A stretch of DNA of 64,000 nt from Fimenecus sp052169395 (GTDB lineage Bacteria; Bacillota; Clostridia; Oscillospirales; Acutalibacteraceae): contig JBQNCN010000003.1 in assembly GCA_052169395.1 (NCBI GenBank), forward strand, positions 247,368 to 311,367. The letters are read 5' to 3'. Of the stretch, positions 17,495 through 26,144 are shown one piece after another. A program made the translations under genes and the position numbers. Each line of letters starts with the position of its first letter. Positions within the stretch are counted from its first letter, which is position 1. The notes under the pieces were generated by a model. The model saw nothing but the letters and a program-made list of their open reading frames with translations. It did no database searches and had not been told where the DNA came from.

Positions 17495-19303
17495 TTAATT
17501 TTTACTTTTATCTTTTTTTCTTATCTTATCAGCTTTCTTACGCTTTTTAAGCAGATTCTTTTCTTCAGAAATCTTTTTAGCTTTATATTCATTTACCTTT
17601 TCTTTTATCGCCTCAGTTCCCTCACGGCGTTTTTTTTCAAGTTCCTCAAGTTTTTTATAGGCAACTTTTCCTACAGCTGTCTGTGGAAGCGATTTTATAA
17701 ATTCTATCTCTTTGGGAAGTGCATATTTTGAAAGTGTCTTTTTCAGGTTTTCAATCATTTCACTCTTCATAGCCTCTGTTGCTTCAACGCCATCGGAAAG
17801 CACCACAAATGCCTTTACTGCATGCATTTTATATTCATCAGGAATTCCTATAACAGAAGTCTCCGCTACACCCTCAAGCCCGTTTATCGCCTTTTCTATT
17901 TCAACTGGATAAACATTTACACCGGATACTATGATCATTCTTTTCAGTCTTTGCTTAAAAGTTATAAACCCTTCATCGTCCATGGTTCCTAAATCACCTG
18001 TTTTAAGCCATCTCACCTTATTTTCATCAGTATAAAAGCTTTCTTGTGTTTCTTTTTCATTTCTAAAATATCCCTTCATTACCATAGGACCGGAAATTCT
18101 TATTTCTCCTAAATCTCCGGTTTTTAATTTTTTATCGGTTACAGGATCAAAAATTCCATAAACAGCTCCCGGACAAGGTACTCCTACAGTTCCAAATTTA
18201 TAATTATTTTCAGGCATAAGACAAGTGCCTGCTACACATTCTGTAAGCCCATAACCTTCTCTAACAGGCACCTTCACCCTTTTTGTTTTTAAAAATTCAT
18301 CTATATCTGTTTTAAGCTTTTGCGGAAGACTGTCACCACCACAAAGAATTAAATCAATAAAACTTAAATCCGACTTTTCAAGGCCTTTTGTATTTATCAT
18401 AGCCTCAAAAAGTGTAGGAACTCCTGGGATAACTGTGGGTCTTAACCTTTTAATTATTGAACCATAAGTTTCTTTTGAAAAGCGCGGTATAAGAGCACAA
18501 GTTCCTGAAATAGACAGAGCCGTATGAATTCCTACCCCAAGCCCGAAACCGTGAAAAATCGGCATTATTGAAAGCATTCTGACATTATCTATATTTATAT
18601 CCGCTGCACGCACAACAGAACAAGCATATGTATTGAGATTTTTATTTGTAAGTTCTATCGCTTTCGGTGTTCCTGTTGTTCCACCTGAAAATAAAATCAC
18701 TGCTGTATCATCAGCCCTTTGCACTGGACAGATCGCTTTACAATTTTTTCCGTTTTTGATAAAATCGCCCCATGTCATAACATCCTCATTATGCTTTGGC
18801 AAAACAGGCTTTATATCCTTTCTTGAAAATTTATATAGAAATTTAAGAGGAATTACAAGTTCCGACGATGCTCCACATACTATAATTTTAATTCTTTTTT
18901 TATAACATGAAACAGCTGCTGAAACTTTATCAAAAAAGAAATTGAAAGTAAGTACAACATCAGGTTGAACAATATCCAGATAATCTCGTATTTGATTTGA
19001 TGCTGAAAGCGGATGTACAATTGAAGAAATTGCACCTATTTTATTGAGTGCATATATAGATACTATTGCCTGTGGCATATTTGGCATAATAATAAGCACT
19101 CTTTGTCCTATCCTTATTCCTATATTAAAATATGCCTTTACTGTTTTATCTATTCGTTCAAGAAACCTCTTGTAACTCGTTCCTTTACCCTGAAACTCCA
19201 TAGCATTCCTTCCGGGCGTATTTTTCCCGGAAAATTCAACAGCTTCATAGATTGAATTGGCATTTTCAACATAATTAAGTATTTTCTTATCTTTTTCAGT
19301 CAT
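17495..19303 (-). CDS. AMP-dependent acyl-CoA synthetase / ligase
   Basis: About 602 residues from the ATG at 19303, chosen because GGAGAG lies just before it. It activates a carboxylic acid, probably a fatty acid, with ATP and CoA. Motifs are the P-loop-like ILFSGGTTGTPKAIELTN (about residues 205-222), GYGLTECVAG, the adenylate-binding KTGDLGTMDDEGFI and the hinge plus catalytic-lysine segment QTAVGKVAYKKLEE. After this Lys the protein has an unusual tail of about 55 residues made mainly of Lys, Glu and Arg. The substrate cannot be set from sequence. Confidence 0.9.
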   Translation of the reverse strand: MTEKDKKILNYVENANSIYEAVEFSGKNTPGRNAMEFQGKGTSYKRFLERIDKTVKAYFNIGIRIGQRVLIIMPNMPQAIVSIYALNKIGAISSIVHPLSASNQIRDYLDIVQPDVVLTFNFFFDKVSAAVSCYKKRIKIIVCGASSELVIPLKFLYKFSRKDIKPVLPKHNEDVMTWGDFIKNGKNCKAICPVQRADDTAVILFSGGTTGTPKAIELTNKNLNTYACSVVRAADINIDNVRMLSIMPIFHGFGLGVGIHTALSISGTCALIPRFSKETYGSIIKRLRPTVIPGVPTLFEAMINTKGLEKSDLSFIDLILCGGDSLPQKLKTDIDEFLKTKRVKVPVREGYGLTECVAGTCLMPENNYKFGTVGVPCPGAVYGIFDPVTDKKLKTGDLGEIRISGPMVMKGYFRNEKETQESFYTDENKVRWLKTGDLGTMDDEGFITFKQRLKRMIIVSGVNVYPVEIEKAINGLEGVAETSVIGIPDEYKMHAVKAFVVLSDGVEATEAMKSEMIENLKKTLSKYALPKEIEFIKSLPQTAVGKVAYKKLEELEKKRREGTEAIKEKVNEYKAKKISEEKNLLKKRKKADKIRKKDKSKN

Positions 19304-19362
19304 AACATCTCTCCACAAACAAAAAAATTATATCAAAAAAAGATATATTTAACAAATATAAA

Positions 19363-19389
19363 AAATGCATCGTTTAAAACGATGCATTT
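19363..19389 (-). terminator. Terminator of the znu operon
   Basis: AAATGCATCG and CGATGCATTT form a stem with a TTTAAAA loop, 7 bp past the last gene of the operon, with T residues following on the minus strand. Confidence 0.85.
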
Positions 19390-19396
19390 CATTAAT

Positions 19397-20038
19397 TTAA
19401 AATTCTGCAATTGCATTTACAAGATGACAATAAAGCTGTTCACCCTCTTTATATACCTTAAATTTCCCCGTTACAGTCAAATCCTGTCCTATTCTCGGAA
19501 AATCATAAGGATAAGTCTTTGTTTCCCCCTGTAAAATAAATTCTATTCCCTGTTTACAACATGCTTGTGCATCCTGAATAATACATGAAGTATAGGATTT
19601 ACCTGTAAGATCATCTCTGTAAAAATTAAAGTATCCCTTTATTTTCACAATTTTTCCATCATATTTTTCAGGAGTTGTCATCATATTGTTAACTTCAGCA
19701 TATACAAAATCTCCCGACAACTTTGTAAGGTCAAGCTCCACTGACGGCAATTTTTTAGTCTTTTTATCCTCCGCCTCAGCATTTTCATAAACTTTAAAAC
19801 TTCTTGCATTTATATCAGTTGTATTATCCTTATTTTTAACACTTGAAAATATTGCTCCCGGATTATTTTTCTGACTTATCGGAGTTTCTCTTTTTGCATT
19901 GTTTTTCTTTCCAAAAAAAGAAAATATTACTGCAAGCATAACTATAAAAACAACAGAAATAAGTAAAATTAAAATCGCCTGTTTTTTATTTAAATGCTTT
20001 ATATCCATGTTACTTGAAACATCTTTATGTTTTTCCAT
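19397..20038 (-). CDS. Membrane-anchored OB-fold-like protein in the zinc operon
   Basis: 213 residues from the ATG at 20038, which overlaps the znuB stop as TAATG. The N-terminus has a basic segment and one hydrophobic helix (about 24-46), then a polar linker (about 48-95), then a beta-rich domain (about 110-213) reading like an OB fold: KYDGKIVKIKGYFNFY, SCIIQDAQACCKQGIEFIL and DLTVTGKFKVYKEG. Three Cys (C-x7-CC) lie in the middle. The layout recalls the C-terminal domain of YcgQ/DUF1980 proteins, which are also Zur-linked in Bacillus. A zinc-handling role outside the membrane is inference from its place. Confidence 0.65.
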   Translation of the reverse strand: MEKHKDVSSNMDIKHLNKKQAILILLISVVFIVMLAVIFSFFGKKNNAKRETPISQKNNPGAIFSSVKNKDNTTDINARSFKVYENAEAEDKKTKKLPSVELDLTKLSGDFVYAEVNNMMTTPEKYDGKIVKIKGYFNFYRDDLTGKSYTSCIIQDAQACCKQGIEFILQGETKTYPYDFPRIGQDLTVTGKFKVYKEGEQLYCHLVNAIAEF

Positions 20039-20880
20039 TATGCTTTTTCCTTTATAATTCCTATTAAATAAAAGAATATAAAAACAACAATATTTGCTGC
20101 AACAATAGTAGAACCGACAGGCGTACTGAATAAAATTGATGCTATAAGTCCTAAAACCGCACAACATACGGAAATTATAGCTGAACAAATCGTGACTGAT
20201 TTAAAACTTTTATATATTCTCATTGCAGAAAGTGCCGGAAAAATGATAAGAGCGGAAATAAGTAGAGAACCGACAAGTTTCATTGCAAGAACAATAATTA
20301 CTGCAATAACTACAGCAACAACAAAATTATAAAGCGTCGTATTGCTCCCGGTTGCTTTTGCAAAATCTTCATCAAAAGTTATTGCAAAAAGCTTATTATA
20401 AAGGAGAATGAATAATATAATTACAACCACAGAAAGTATAACAGACAGCCATACCTCTGTTTTAGTAAGTGTTAAAATTAAAGTAGAACCGAAAAGAGAA
20501 GTGCATACATCTCCAGAAAGATTTGAAGAAGAATTAGAAAAAATATTCATGACAAGATATCCAAGTGCAAGCGCTCCTACAGAAACCATTGCGATAGCCG
20601 CATCATCTTTCACCTTTGCATTTTTACCTCGCCATAAAAGAAGCATGGCTGTAATTATAGTAAACGGCAAAGTAAAAAGCATATCGTTTTTTAATCCTAC
20701 AACCGCTGCAATACACATAGCTCCAAATGCAACATGAGAAAGTCCGTCTCCAATAAAAGAAAAGCGTTTTAAAACAAGAGTAACACCCATCAGAGATGAA
20801 CATATAGCTATTAAAACACCCACAATAAGTGCATATCTTACAAAAGGATATGAAAAATAATCTGTCAAAGTTTCAAGCAT
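20038..20880 (-). CDS. znuB: Zinc ABC transporter permease
   Basis: 280 residues from the ATG at 20880, with GGAGG in the end of znuC serving as ribosome binding site. It is an ABC-3 family permease with about eight hydrophobic helices. Family segments are MGVTLVLKRFSFIGDGLSHV near the N-terminus and KLVGSLLISALIIFPALSAM in the second half. It forms the membrane channel for the ZnuC ATPase. It starts one base past the znuC stop and overlaps the next gene. Confidence 0.92.
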   Translation of the reverse strand: MLETLTDYFSYPFVRYALIVGVLIAICSSLMGVTLVLKRFSFIGDGLSHVAFGAMCIAAVVGLKNDMLFTLPFTIITAMLLLWRGKNAKVKDDAAIAMVSVGALALGYLVMNIFSNSSSNLSGDVCTSLFGSTLILTLTKTEVWLSVILSVVVIILFILLYNKLFAITFDEDFAKATGSNTTLYNFVVAVVIAVIIVLAMKLVGSLLISALIIFPALSAMRIYKSFKSVTICSAIISVCCAVLGLIASILFSTPVGSTIVAANIVVFIFFYLIGIIKEKA

Positions 20881-20881
20881 T

Positions 20882-21583
20882 CTAATCCTCCAAAAGCACA
20901 AGTCTTTTATAAAAATCACTTTTCAGATAATCTTTTTTTGTTCCGAAAAAGCATTTTTGTCCAATATGAAGAATATGGCTTGAATATTCTGTTGCTGCGG
21001 AAATATCGTGAGAAATCATAATAATTGTTATTCCGTCTTTTTTATTAAGCTCTGATATAAGCTGGTACATTTCTGCAGTAACCTTGGGATCAAGTCCTGC
21101 TACAGGCTCATCCAAAAGCAGCATTTTTTTAGTTGCACAAAGAGCTCTTGCAAGAAGAACTCTTTGCTGCTGACCGCCTGAAAGCTCACGATAACAGCGC
21201 TTTGCAAAACCGTCAACTCCCATCTGTCTCATATTTTCCAAGGCAAGCGCCTTGTCTTTTTTTGAATAAAACGGCTTAAAGCCAAGCGAACTCTGAAATC
21301 CTGAAAGCACAATTTCAAATACGGTTGCGGGAAAATCTTTTTGCACATCCGTCTGTTGAGGAAGGTATCCGATAACACGCTTCGTTAATCCGTCCCCTGT
21401 TGTAATACTTCCATCCACTTGATTTATAAGACCGACTATTGTTTTCATAAGTGTAGTCTTACCACTACCATTTTCTCCGACAACACATAAATAGTCCCCT
21501 TTATTTACAGTGAAATTCAAGTTTTTCACTACTATATTTCCACCATAACCAAGTGTTAAATTAGTCGCTGTAAGCTCTGCCAT
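20882..21583 (-). CDS. znuC: Zinc ABC transporter ATP-binding protein
   Basis: 233 residues. Walker A GENGSGKTT (about 38-46), Q-loop IGYLPQQTD, signature LSGGQQQRVLLARAL, Walker B KMLLLDEPVAGLDP and switch His in IIMISHD are all intact. The MntB/ZnuC-like sequence and the neighbouring ZnuA with a His-rich loop favour zinc over manganese. It lies 13 bp after znuA and just before znuB. Confidence 0.93.
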   Translation of the reverse strand: MAELTATNLTLGYGGNIVVKNLNFTVNKGDYLCVVGENGSGKTTLMKTIVGLINQVDGSITTGDGLTKRVIGYLPQQTDVQKDFPATVFEIVLSGFQSSLGFKPFYSKKDKALALENMRQMGVDGFAKRCYRELSGGQQQRVLLARALCATKKMLLLDEPVAGLDPKVTAEMYQLISELNKKDGITIIMISHDISAATEYSSHILHIGQKCFFGTKKDYLKSDFYKRLVLLED

Positions 21584-21596
21584 TCAAATCCTTCTT

Positions 21597-22643
21597 TTAC
21601 TTTATTGCTTGCTTTAAAACCTCAAGATTTTCACTCATAACAGACAAATAAGTCTTTCCTTTTTTAATATCTTCAGAGGTTGTTGACTGCATAGAATCCA
21701 TTGTAAGTATTTTTTGATCTTTTGTCGAGGTATTTTTTATAATTGTTTCTGCAATTTTATGTTCTTTTCCTTCTATCGTCATAACACTGTGTAAATTCAA
21801 ACTGTCAATCTTTTTTGCAAGAAAACTAATCGTTTCAAAACTTGCTTCTGATTCTGCGGAACACCCTACAAACGCCGCAAAATAATCAAGCCCATAATCA
21901 TCTACCAAATATCTGAACGGGAAACGATCTCCAAAAACAAGCGTTTTTACTTTTGCCTCTTTTACAACAGTCTCAAAATTACTATCCAGTTCTGTAAGTT
22001 TTGACATATATAAATTTGCATTTTCACGATATGACGCAGAATTTGTCTTATCGGCATCTTCCATAGCTTTGCTGATTATATCAACAATCGTTTTTGCATT
22101 TTTTATAGAGAGCCAAACATGCTCATCTTTTTCATCTTCGTGTTTATGTTCATGTTTATGATTATGATTATGTTTATGCCCATGTTCATCATCTTCATGC
22201 TCATGTTCATGGACCTGCATACCCTCTTTCACTTCTTCGTTTTTAACATTCTTGCCTAAGGCATCAAGAAGATTTATAACTTTCATTCTTGGATTTTTCT
22301 TTCCCTTAAGTGCATCCTCTACCCATTTATCAGATTCTCCGCCAACATAAATAAATATATCACAATTTTTGATTGCCGCCAAGTCCTCAACCGTCGGCTT
22401 ATAACTATGAAGATCCACACCGTTGTCAAGCAACATTTTAACCTCGGCAGCATCCGTCTTACTTCCTAAAATCTGCTTTACCCAATCATATTCCGGAAAA
22501 ATTGTCGTAACAATCTTCAGTTTTCTATCCGTTCCAATCTTTGCCTTTTCCTTTTTATCCACAATCACCTTTATAGCACCAGCAATTAAAGTCCCTACAA
22601 GAACAACTGTTAGAATGATTGCGATAATCTTTTTACTTTTCAT
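21597..22643 (-). CDS. znuA: Zinc ABC transporter substrate-binding protein
   Basis: 348 residues, cluster A-I solute-binding family. The N-terminus is a hydrophobic signal or anchor helix (about 5-27) without a lipobox Cys. The mature part shows FPEYDWVKQIL, the first metal His in GVDLHSYKPTVEDL, and a His/Asp/Glu-rich loop of about 35 residues (about 143-178), the mark of zinc-type proteins. A further conserved segment is FGDRFPFRYLVDDYGLDY. The ATG has AAGGAG upstream. A Fur-family box overlies the promoter. Confidence 0.95.
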   Translation of the reverse strand: MKSKKIIAIILTVVLVGTLIAGAIKVIVDKKEKAKIGTDRKLKIVTTIFPEYDWVKQILGSKTDAAEVKMLLDNGVDLHSYKPTVEDLAAIKNCDIFIYVGGESDKWVEDALKGKKNPRMKVINLLDALGKNVKNEEVKEGMQVHEHEHEDDEHGHKHNHNHKHEHKHEDEKDEHVWLSIKNAKTIVDIISKAMEDADKTNSASYRENANLYMSKLTELDSNFETVVKEAKVKTLVFGDRFPFRYLVDDYGLDYFAAFVGCSAESEASFETISFLAKKIDSLNLHSVMTIEGKEHKIAETIIKNTSTKDQKILTMDSMQSTTSEDIKKGKTYLSVMSENLEVLKQAIK

Positions 22644-22692
22644 ACAATAACTCCTTTTATATGTTTTTTTAATTATATCATGAAATTAAATA

Positions 22693-22735
22693 TGATAACC
22701 ATTATCAATTTATATCATATTCGTCATTTTGTCAA
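22693..22735 (-). promoter_or_regulatory. znu promoter with Zur-type box
   Basis: The 15-bp imperfect palindrome TGATAACCATTATCA (22693-22707) matches the 7-1-7 layout of Fur-family boxes. On the minus strand TTGACA (22735-22730) is followed at 17 bp by TAAATT (22712-22707), which the box abuts. Zinc-bound Zur would therefore block transcription. Zur rather than Fur or PerR is inferred from the genes. Confidence 0.75.
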
Positions 22736-22755
22736 GCAAAAAATTTTATAAAAAT

Positions 22756-22787
22756 AAAAGCTCTTATCTTTTAAGATAAGAGCTTTT
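22756..22787 (-). terminator. Terminator of the desulfoferrodoxin gene
   Basis: AAAAGCTCTTATC and GATAAGAGCTTTT stem with a TTTTAA loop, 12 bp beyond the stop. Confidence 0.92.
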
Positions 22788-22798
22788 CAAAAGCATTA

Positions 22799-23173
22799 TT
22801 AAAGTTCGCATTTCCAAAGTCCGTGAAGATTACAGTATTCATATGCTGCAACAATATTATCTCCTTCACTTATCATAAAACTTGCAGATGGAACATCCGT
22901 ATAATTCAAATATTTAATCTGATAACCCTTTTCTGTTTCAAGTATAATCCACTTAATCGAATGTGCTTCCATCATAGGATGAGGCACAGAACCTACCGTA
23001 ACATCTAATTTTGTTCCATTCTTTGAAACAACCGGAACATGCTTTTCACTTGCGGCATCAGTTGAATTTGCAACAAGATCTTCCATTTTTTCACCGCAAC
23101 AGACCACGGGAACTCCGGCATCTTCTATTCTAACAATAATATTTCCGCAGTGCTTACATCTATAAAATTTCAT
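22799..23173 (-). CDS. dfx: Desulfoferrodoxin (superoxide reductase)
   Basis: 124 residues, two-domain form. The desulforedoxin domain has the four Cys ligands in FYRCKHCGN and VVCCGEKM (residues 6-30). The superoxide-reducing centre has His ligands in EKHVPVV, VPHPMMEAHSIKWI and the C-terminal CNLHGLW with its Cys and His. It reduces superoxide to peroxide without making oxygen, as strict anaerobes need. It has its own promoter (TTGCAA 23259-23254, 16 bp, TATAAT 23237-23232 on the minus strand) and terminator. Confidence 0.96.
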   Translation of the reverse strand: MKFYRCKHCGNIIVRIEDAGVPVVCCGEKMEDLVANSTDAASEKHVPVVSKNGTKLDVTVGSVPHPMMEAHSIKWIILETEKGYQIKYLNYTDVPSASFMISEGDNIVAAYEYCNLHGLWKCEL

Positions 23174-23231
23174 AATTACACTCCTAATATGTTATTTATG
23201 ATTATGTAACAGAACCTCTATTACCTAATAT

Positions 23232-23259
23232 ATTATATCATTTAGAAATATAATTGCAA
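23232..23259 (-). promoter_or_regulatory. Promoter of desulfoferrodoxin
   Basis: Minus-strand TTGCAA and TATAAT with a 16-bp spacer, about 60 bp upstream of the ATG. Confidence 0.65.
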
Positions 23260-23317
23260 GCGTAAAATTTAATTTTGCTCAATCTTTATTGCTAATTTTT
23301 ATTAGCAACAGCAAATA

Positions 23318-24739
23318 TTAGTATATTGATATACTTTCAATTTCAGGTAATTTTCTATATTGTTTAAATTTAAAAATAAGTTTTTCCGCAAACACAGGCT
23401 TTTTAAAACTTATTATTTTCTTATACCCTATTGTAAATCCCTTGTAGATTCTTTTTAATGAACCGTTTTTTTCTGAATAAATTTCAAATCGCTCTACAAA
23501 TTGACCATCTGCAATATGTTCTTTCAACACAATATTTCTTATTTCTCTTATGTTTTCAAAATCAAAAATGAGCTGCGGTACAACATCAAATTCTTCAGGA
23601 CACCAGAAACTGTCATCCGCTGCAATAACATTTACCGCCAAACTGCTTTCAGATGAAGCCTTCGGTAAAATATACTTTACCAAATCAAGTGAAAATTCAT
23701 ACTTAATTTTATTTCCAAATGCTATAAGACTTTCAACATCAGTCTGTGATAACAGTCCCTTTTTATTTGGCGGTACATTCAAAAGAAGTGCAGAATTATT
23801 TCCGACACTGTTTTTATAAATTTCCCAAAGTTCATACTCATTTTTTACACGAAAATCTTCCTTTTCATGATAAAACCAACCAGGTCTTATTGATACATCT
23901 GTCTCAGCTGGATAAAAACAAAATGCGGAAATATTTTTTATTGCTTTTCTTGATCCTATATCCTTTTTATATGCTTTAGGCGGCTTACCAATTTTTTTTT
24001 GAGAATTATCCGAAACAAAATTAGAATTTAGATACAATGTCGGCACAACGCTCCATTCCTGTTTTCTTGTTTTACCCTGTTCATTTCCAATCCAACGAAT
24101 ATCCGGACCGCAATTTGCAATTACAGCATTTGGCTGAAGTTCTCTTATAAGTTCAAAAATTCCTTTATAATCATAAGTTTGCTTTTTTCCGTTTTGCTTT
24201 TCTCCGTTTGCACCGTCAATCCAAACGACAAAAATTTCTCCGTAATTTAAAAGAAGCTCTCTTAACTGATTTTTATAAAAATCATTATATTCATATGTTC
24301 CATAAGTTTTTTCGTGTCTGTCCCAAGGCGATAAATATATACCGAATTTAAGTCCATAATGTCTGCAAGCATCTGAAACCTCTTTTACAATATCACCTTT
24401 GCCATCCTTATACGGACTTGACTTAACTGAGTAATCAGTATATTCACTCTGCCAAAGACAAAATCCGTCATGGTGCTTACAAGTTAAAATAACACCCTTC
24501 ATTCCTGCAGATTTAAATATCTTTACCCATTCGTATGGATTACAACTTTCAGGATTAAAAAGTTTTGGGTCATCAGTACCGTCGCCCCATTCTTTATCTG
24601 TAAATGTATTCAGTCCAAAATGAACAAACGCATAAAACTCCATTTTCTGCCACAATAGCTGCCTTTGTGACGGTTTTTTTTCAGCTGCATCAAGATAGGC
24701 CTCTTTTTTTATTTCCGTTATTTCTTCGCCTCTTCTCAT
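23318..24739 (-). CDS. Alpha-L-fucosidase, GH29
   Basis: 473 residues from the ATG at 24739, which overlaps the rnfB stop (TAATG). The GH29 barrel shows YAFVHFGLNTFTDKEWGDG, CKHHDGFCLWQSEYTDYS, GIYLSPWDRHEKTYG and the nucleophile region EIFVVWIDGANGEK. The last 120 residues are a beta-rich segment resembling the discoidin-like domain found after many GH29 barrels. No signal peptide is visible, so it should act in the cytoplasm on imported fucosides. It is the last gene of the Rnf operon, with no metabolic link to it that I can see. Confidence 0.9.
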   Translation of the reverse strand: MRRGEEITEIKKEAYLDAAEKKPSQRQLLWQKMEFYAFVHFGLNTFTDKEWGDGTDDPKLFNPESCNPYEWVKIFKSAGMKGVILTCKHHDGFCLWQSEYTDYSVKSSPYKDGKGDIVKEVSDACRHYGLKFGIYLSPWDRHEKTYGTYEYNDFYKNQLRELLLNYGEIFVVWIDGANGEKQNGKKQTYDYKGIFELIRELQPNAVIANCGPDIRWIGNEQGKTRKQEWSVVPTLYLNSNFVSDNSQKKIGKPPKAYKKDIGSRKAIKNISAFCFYPAETDVSIRPGWFYHEKEDFRVKNEYELWEIYKNSVGNNSALLLNVPPNKKGLLSQTDVESLIAFGNKIKYEFSLDLVKYILPKASSESSLAVNVIAADDSFWCPEEFDVVPQLIFDFENIREIRNIVLKEHIADGQFVERFEIYSEKNGSLKRIYKGFTIGYKKIISFKKPVFAEKLIFKFKQYRKLPEIESISIY

Positions 24740-25545
24740 TATGCTCTCAGCTCCACAAGCTTTATTGCGTTTGTAGGACAACCTTCCACACATTTTCCGC
24801 AACCTATACATTTATCCGCATCAACGGATGCTGTAAAGTTTTCAACCTTTACAGCTCCAACAGGGCATACTCTCTGGCATTTCATACATCCTATACAACC
24901 AACCTTACATTCCTTCCTTGTGAATGCGCCTTTATTATGATTTTTGCAAGATACAACCGCCATAATCTTATTTACCGGCAACATATCAATAAGTCCTTTA
25001 GGACACGCCTTAACACAAGCGCCACAGGATTTACAGGTTTCATAATCCACTCTAGCTATGCCATCTACTATATACATAGAATCAAACTTACATGCATTTA
25101 CACAATCCCCATATCCTATACAACCGTATACGCATTCCTTTGGACCGCCAAAAAGTTGATTTGCATATTTACATGAAAGTTCTCCCTCATAATTTAATTT
25201 AAGTTTTGAATTTTCAGGTGTTCCGCTGCAATGGACAAAGGCAACCTTCTTTGTAATTCCCTCAGCCGCAACACCAATCACCTTTGCAATCTGCTCCGCA
25301 GCAGCACTTCCACCAGGTGCACACAGATTTGTTTTCATTTCACTACCATCAGCAAGTGCTGCAGCATAGCCATCGCAACCTGAATATCCGCACGCTCCAC
25401 AGTTTGCACCGGGCAAACACTCACGAATATCCTCTTCCTTTTGATTTTTCTTTACAGCAAAAACCACAGATGCCACAGAAAGTCCGATACCTGCAACAAG
25501 TCCGAGTGACGATACTATAACTCCCGCAAGCAGTATTGAATTCAT
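24739..25545 (-). CDS. rnfB: Rnf complex subunit B, ferredoxin-like
   Basis: 268 residues. One N-terminal TM helix (about 5-27) is followed by the Cys motif of the Fe-S domain, CLPGANCGACGYSGCDGYA, then several ferredoxin-type 4Fe-4S motifs: CKSCGACVKACP, CIGCMKCQRVCP and CIGCGKCVEGCP. RnfB takes electrons from reduced ferredoxin. In the Rnf complex this drives sodium or proton export and NAD reduction. It is the last rnf gene, 11 bp after rnfA. Confidence 0.96.
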   Translation of the reverse strand: MNSILLAGVIVSSLGLVAGIGLSVASVVFAVKKNQKEEDIRECLPGANCGACGYSGCDGYAAALADGSEMKTNLCAPGGSAAAEQIAKVIGVAAEGITKKVAFVHCSGTPENSKLKLNYEGELSCKYANQLFGGPKECVYGCIGYGDCVNACKFDSMYIVDGIARVDYETCKSCGACVKACPKGLIDMLPVNKIMAVVSCKNHNKGAFTRKECKVGCIGCMKCQRVCPVGAVKVENFTASVDADKCIGCGKCVEGCPTNAIKLVELRA

Positions 25546-25556
25546 ATTATCACCCC

Positions 25557-26144
25557 TTAAGCAAAAATGCCCTCAACAACACCTGAAAAGCCCATAAACG
25601 AAAGAGATGTAAGCGATGCTGCAACCAATGTTATTGGCAAACCCTCCATAAATTTCGGGATTTTAGAGCTTTCCAATTTGCCTCTTACTCCTGAAAACAT
25701 AACCATTGCAAGCATATAACCAAGCCCCGCACCAAAAGAATTTACGATTGATTCCATAAATGTAAATCCTTCATCTATATTTAAGATTGCAACACCAAGT
25801 ACTGCACAATTTGTTGTTATAAGCGGCAAATAAATACCAAGTGCCTTATAAAGACTTTGCATATTTTTCTTCATAAAAATTTCAATAAACTGAACGAGTG
25901 CTGCTATAACCAAAATAAAAACAATAGTCTGAAGATAAGAAAGTCCTCGTTTTTCTAAAAGAGTATTAAGCGGATAGGTAACAGCTGTGCTCACCACCAT
26001 AACCAAAATAACTGCAAAACTCATTCCAACTGAAGTATTAAGCTTTTTAGATACACCTAAAAAAGGACAAATTCCTAAAAATTTTTCAAGAATATAGTTA
26101 TTTGTAAGAATTGCCGTAAGGATTATAGACATATAAATTTTCAT
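25557..26144 (-). CDS. rnfA: Rnf complex membrane subunit A
   Basis: 195 residues, six hydrophobic helices. Typical segments are NNYILEKFLGICPFLGVSK with the Cys that binds an intramembrane Fe-S centre, ITTNCAVLGVAILN with the second Cys, and GAGLGYMLAMVMFSGVR. Paralogue of RnfE with opposite topology. Start overlaps the rnfE stop by ATGA. Confidence 0.96.
   Translation of the reverse strand: MKIYMSIILTAILTNNYILEKFLGICPFLGVSKKLNTSVGMSFAVILVMVVSTAVTYPLNTLLEKRGLSYLQTIVFILVIAALVQFIEIFMKKNMQSLYKALGIYLPLITTNCAVLGVAILNIDEGFTFMESIVNSFGAGLGYMLAMVMFSGVRGKLESSKIPKFMEGLPITLVAASLTSLSFMGFSGVVEGIFA

Noticed and set aside
22100..22230. Short CAT/CATG-like repeats in znuA
   Set aside because: They encode the His-rich metal loop and are not a CRISPR or separate repeat element.
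23289..23308. TTGCTAA...TTAGCAA hairpin after the fucosidase
   Set aside because: Short AT-rich stem without a U run; too weak to list as a terminator.
24739..24811. N-terminal extension of the fucosidase into rnfB
   Set aside because: The extra residues lie in the rnfB frame region and the ATG overlapping the rnfB stop fits the coupling seen elsewhere.
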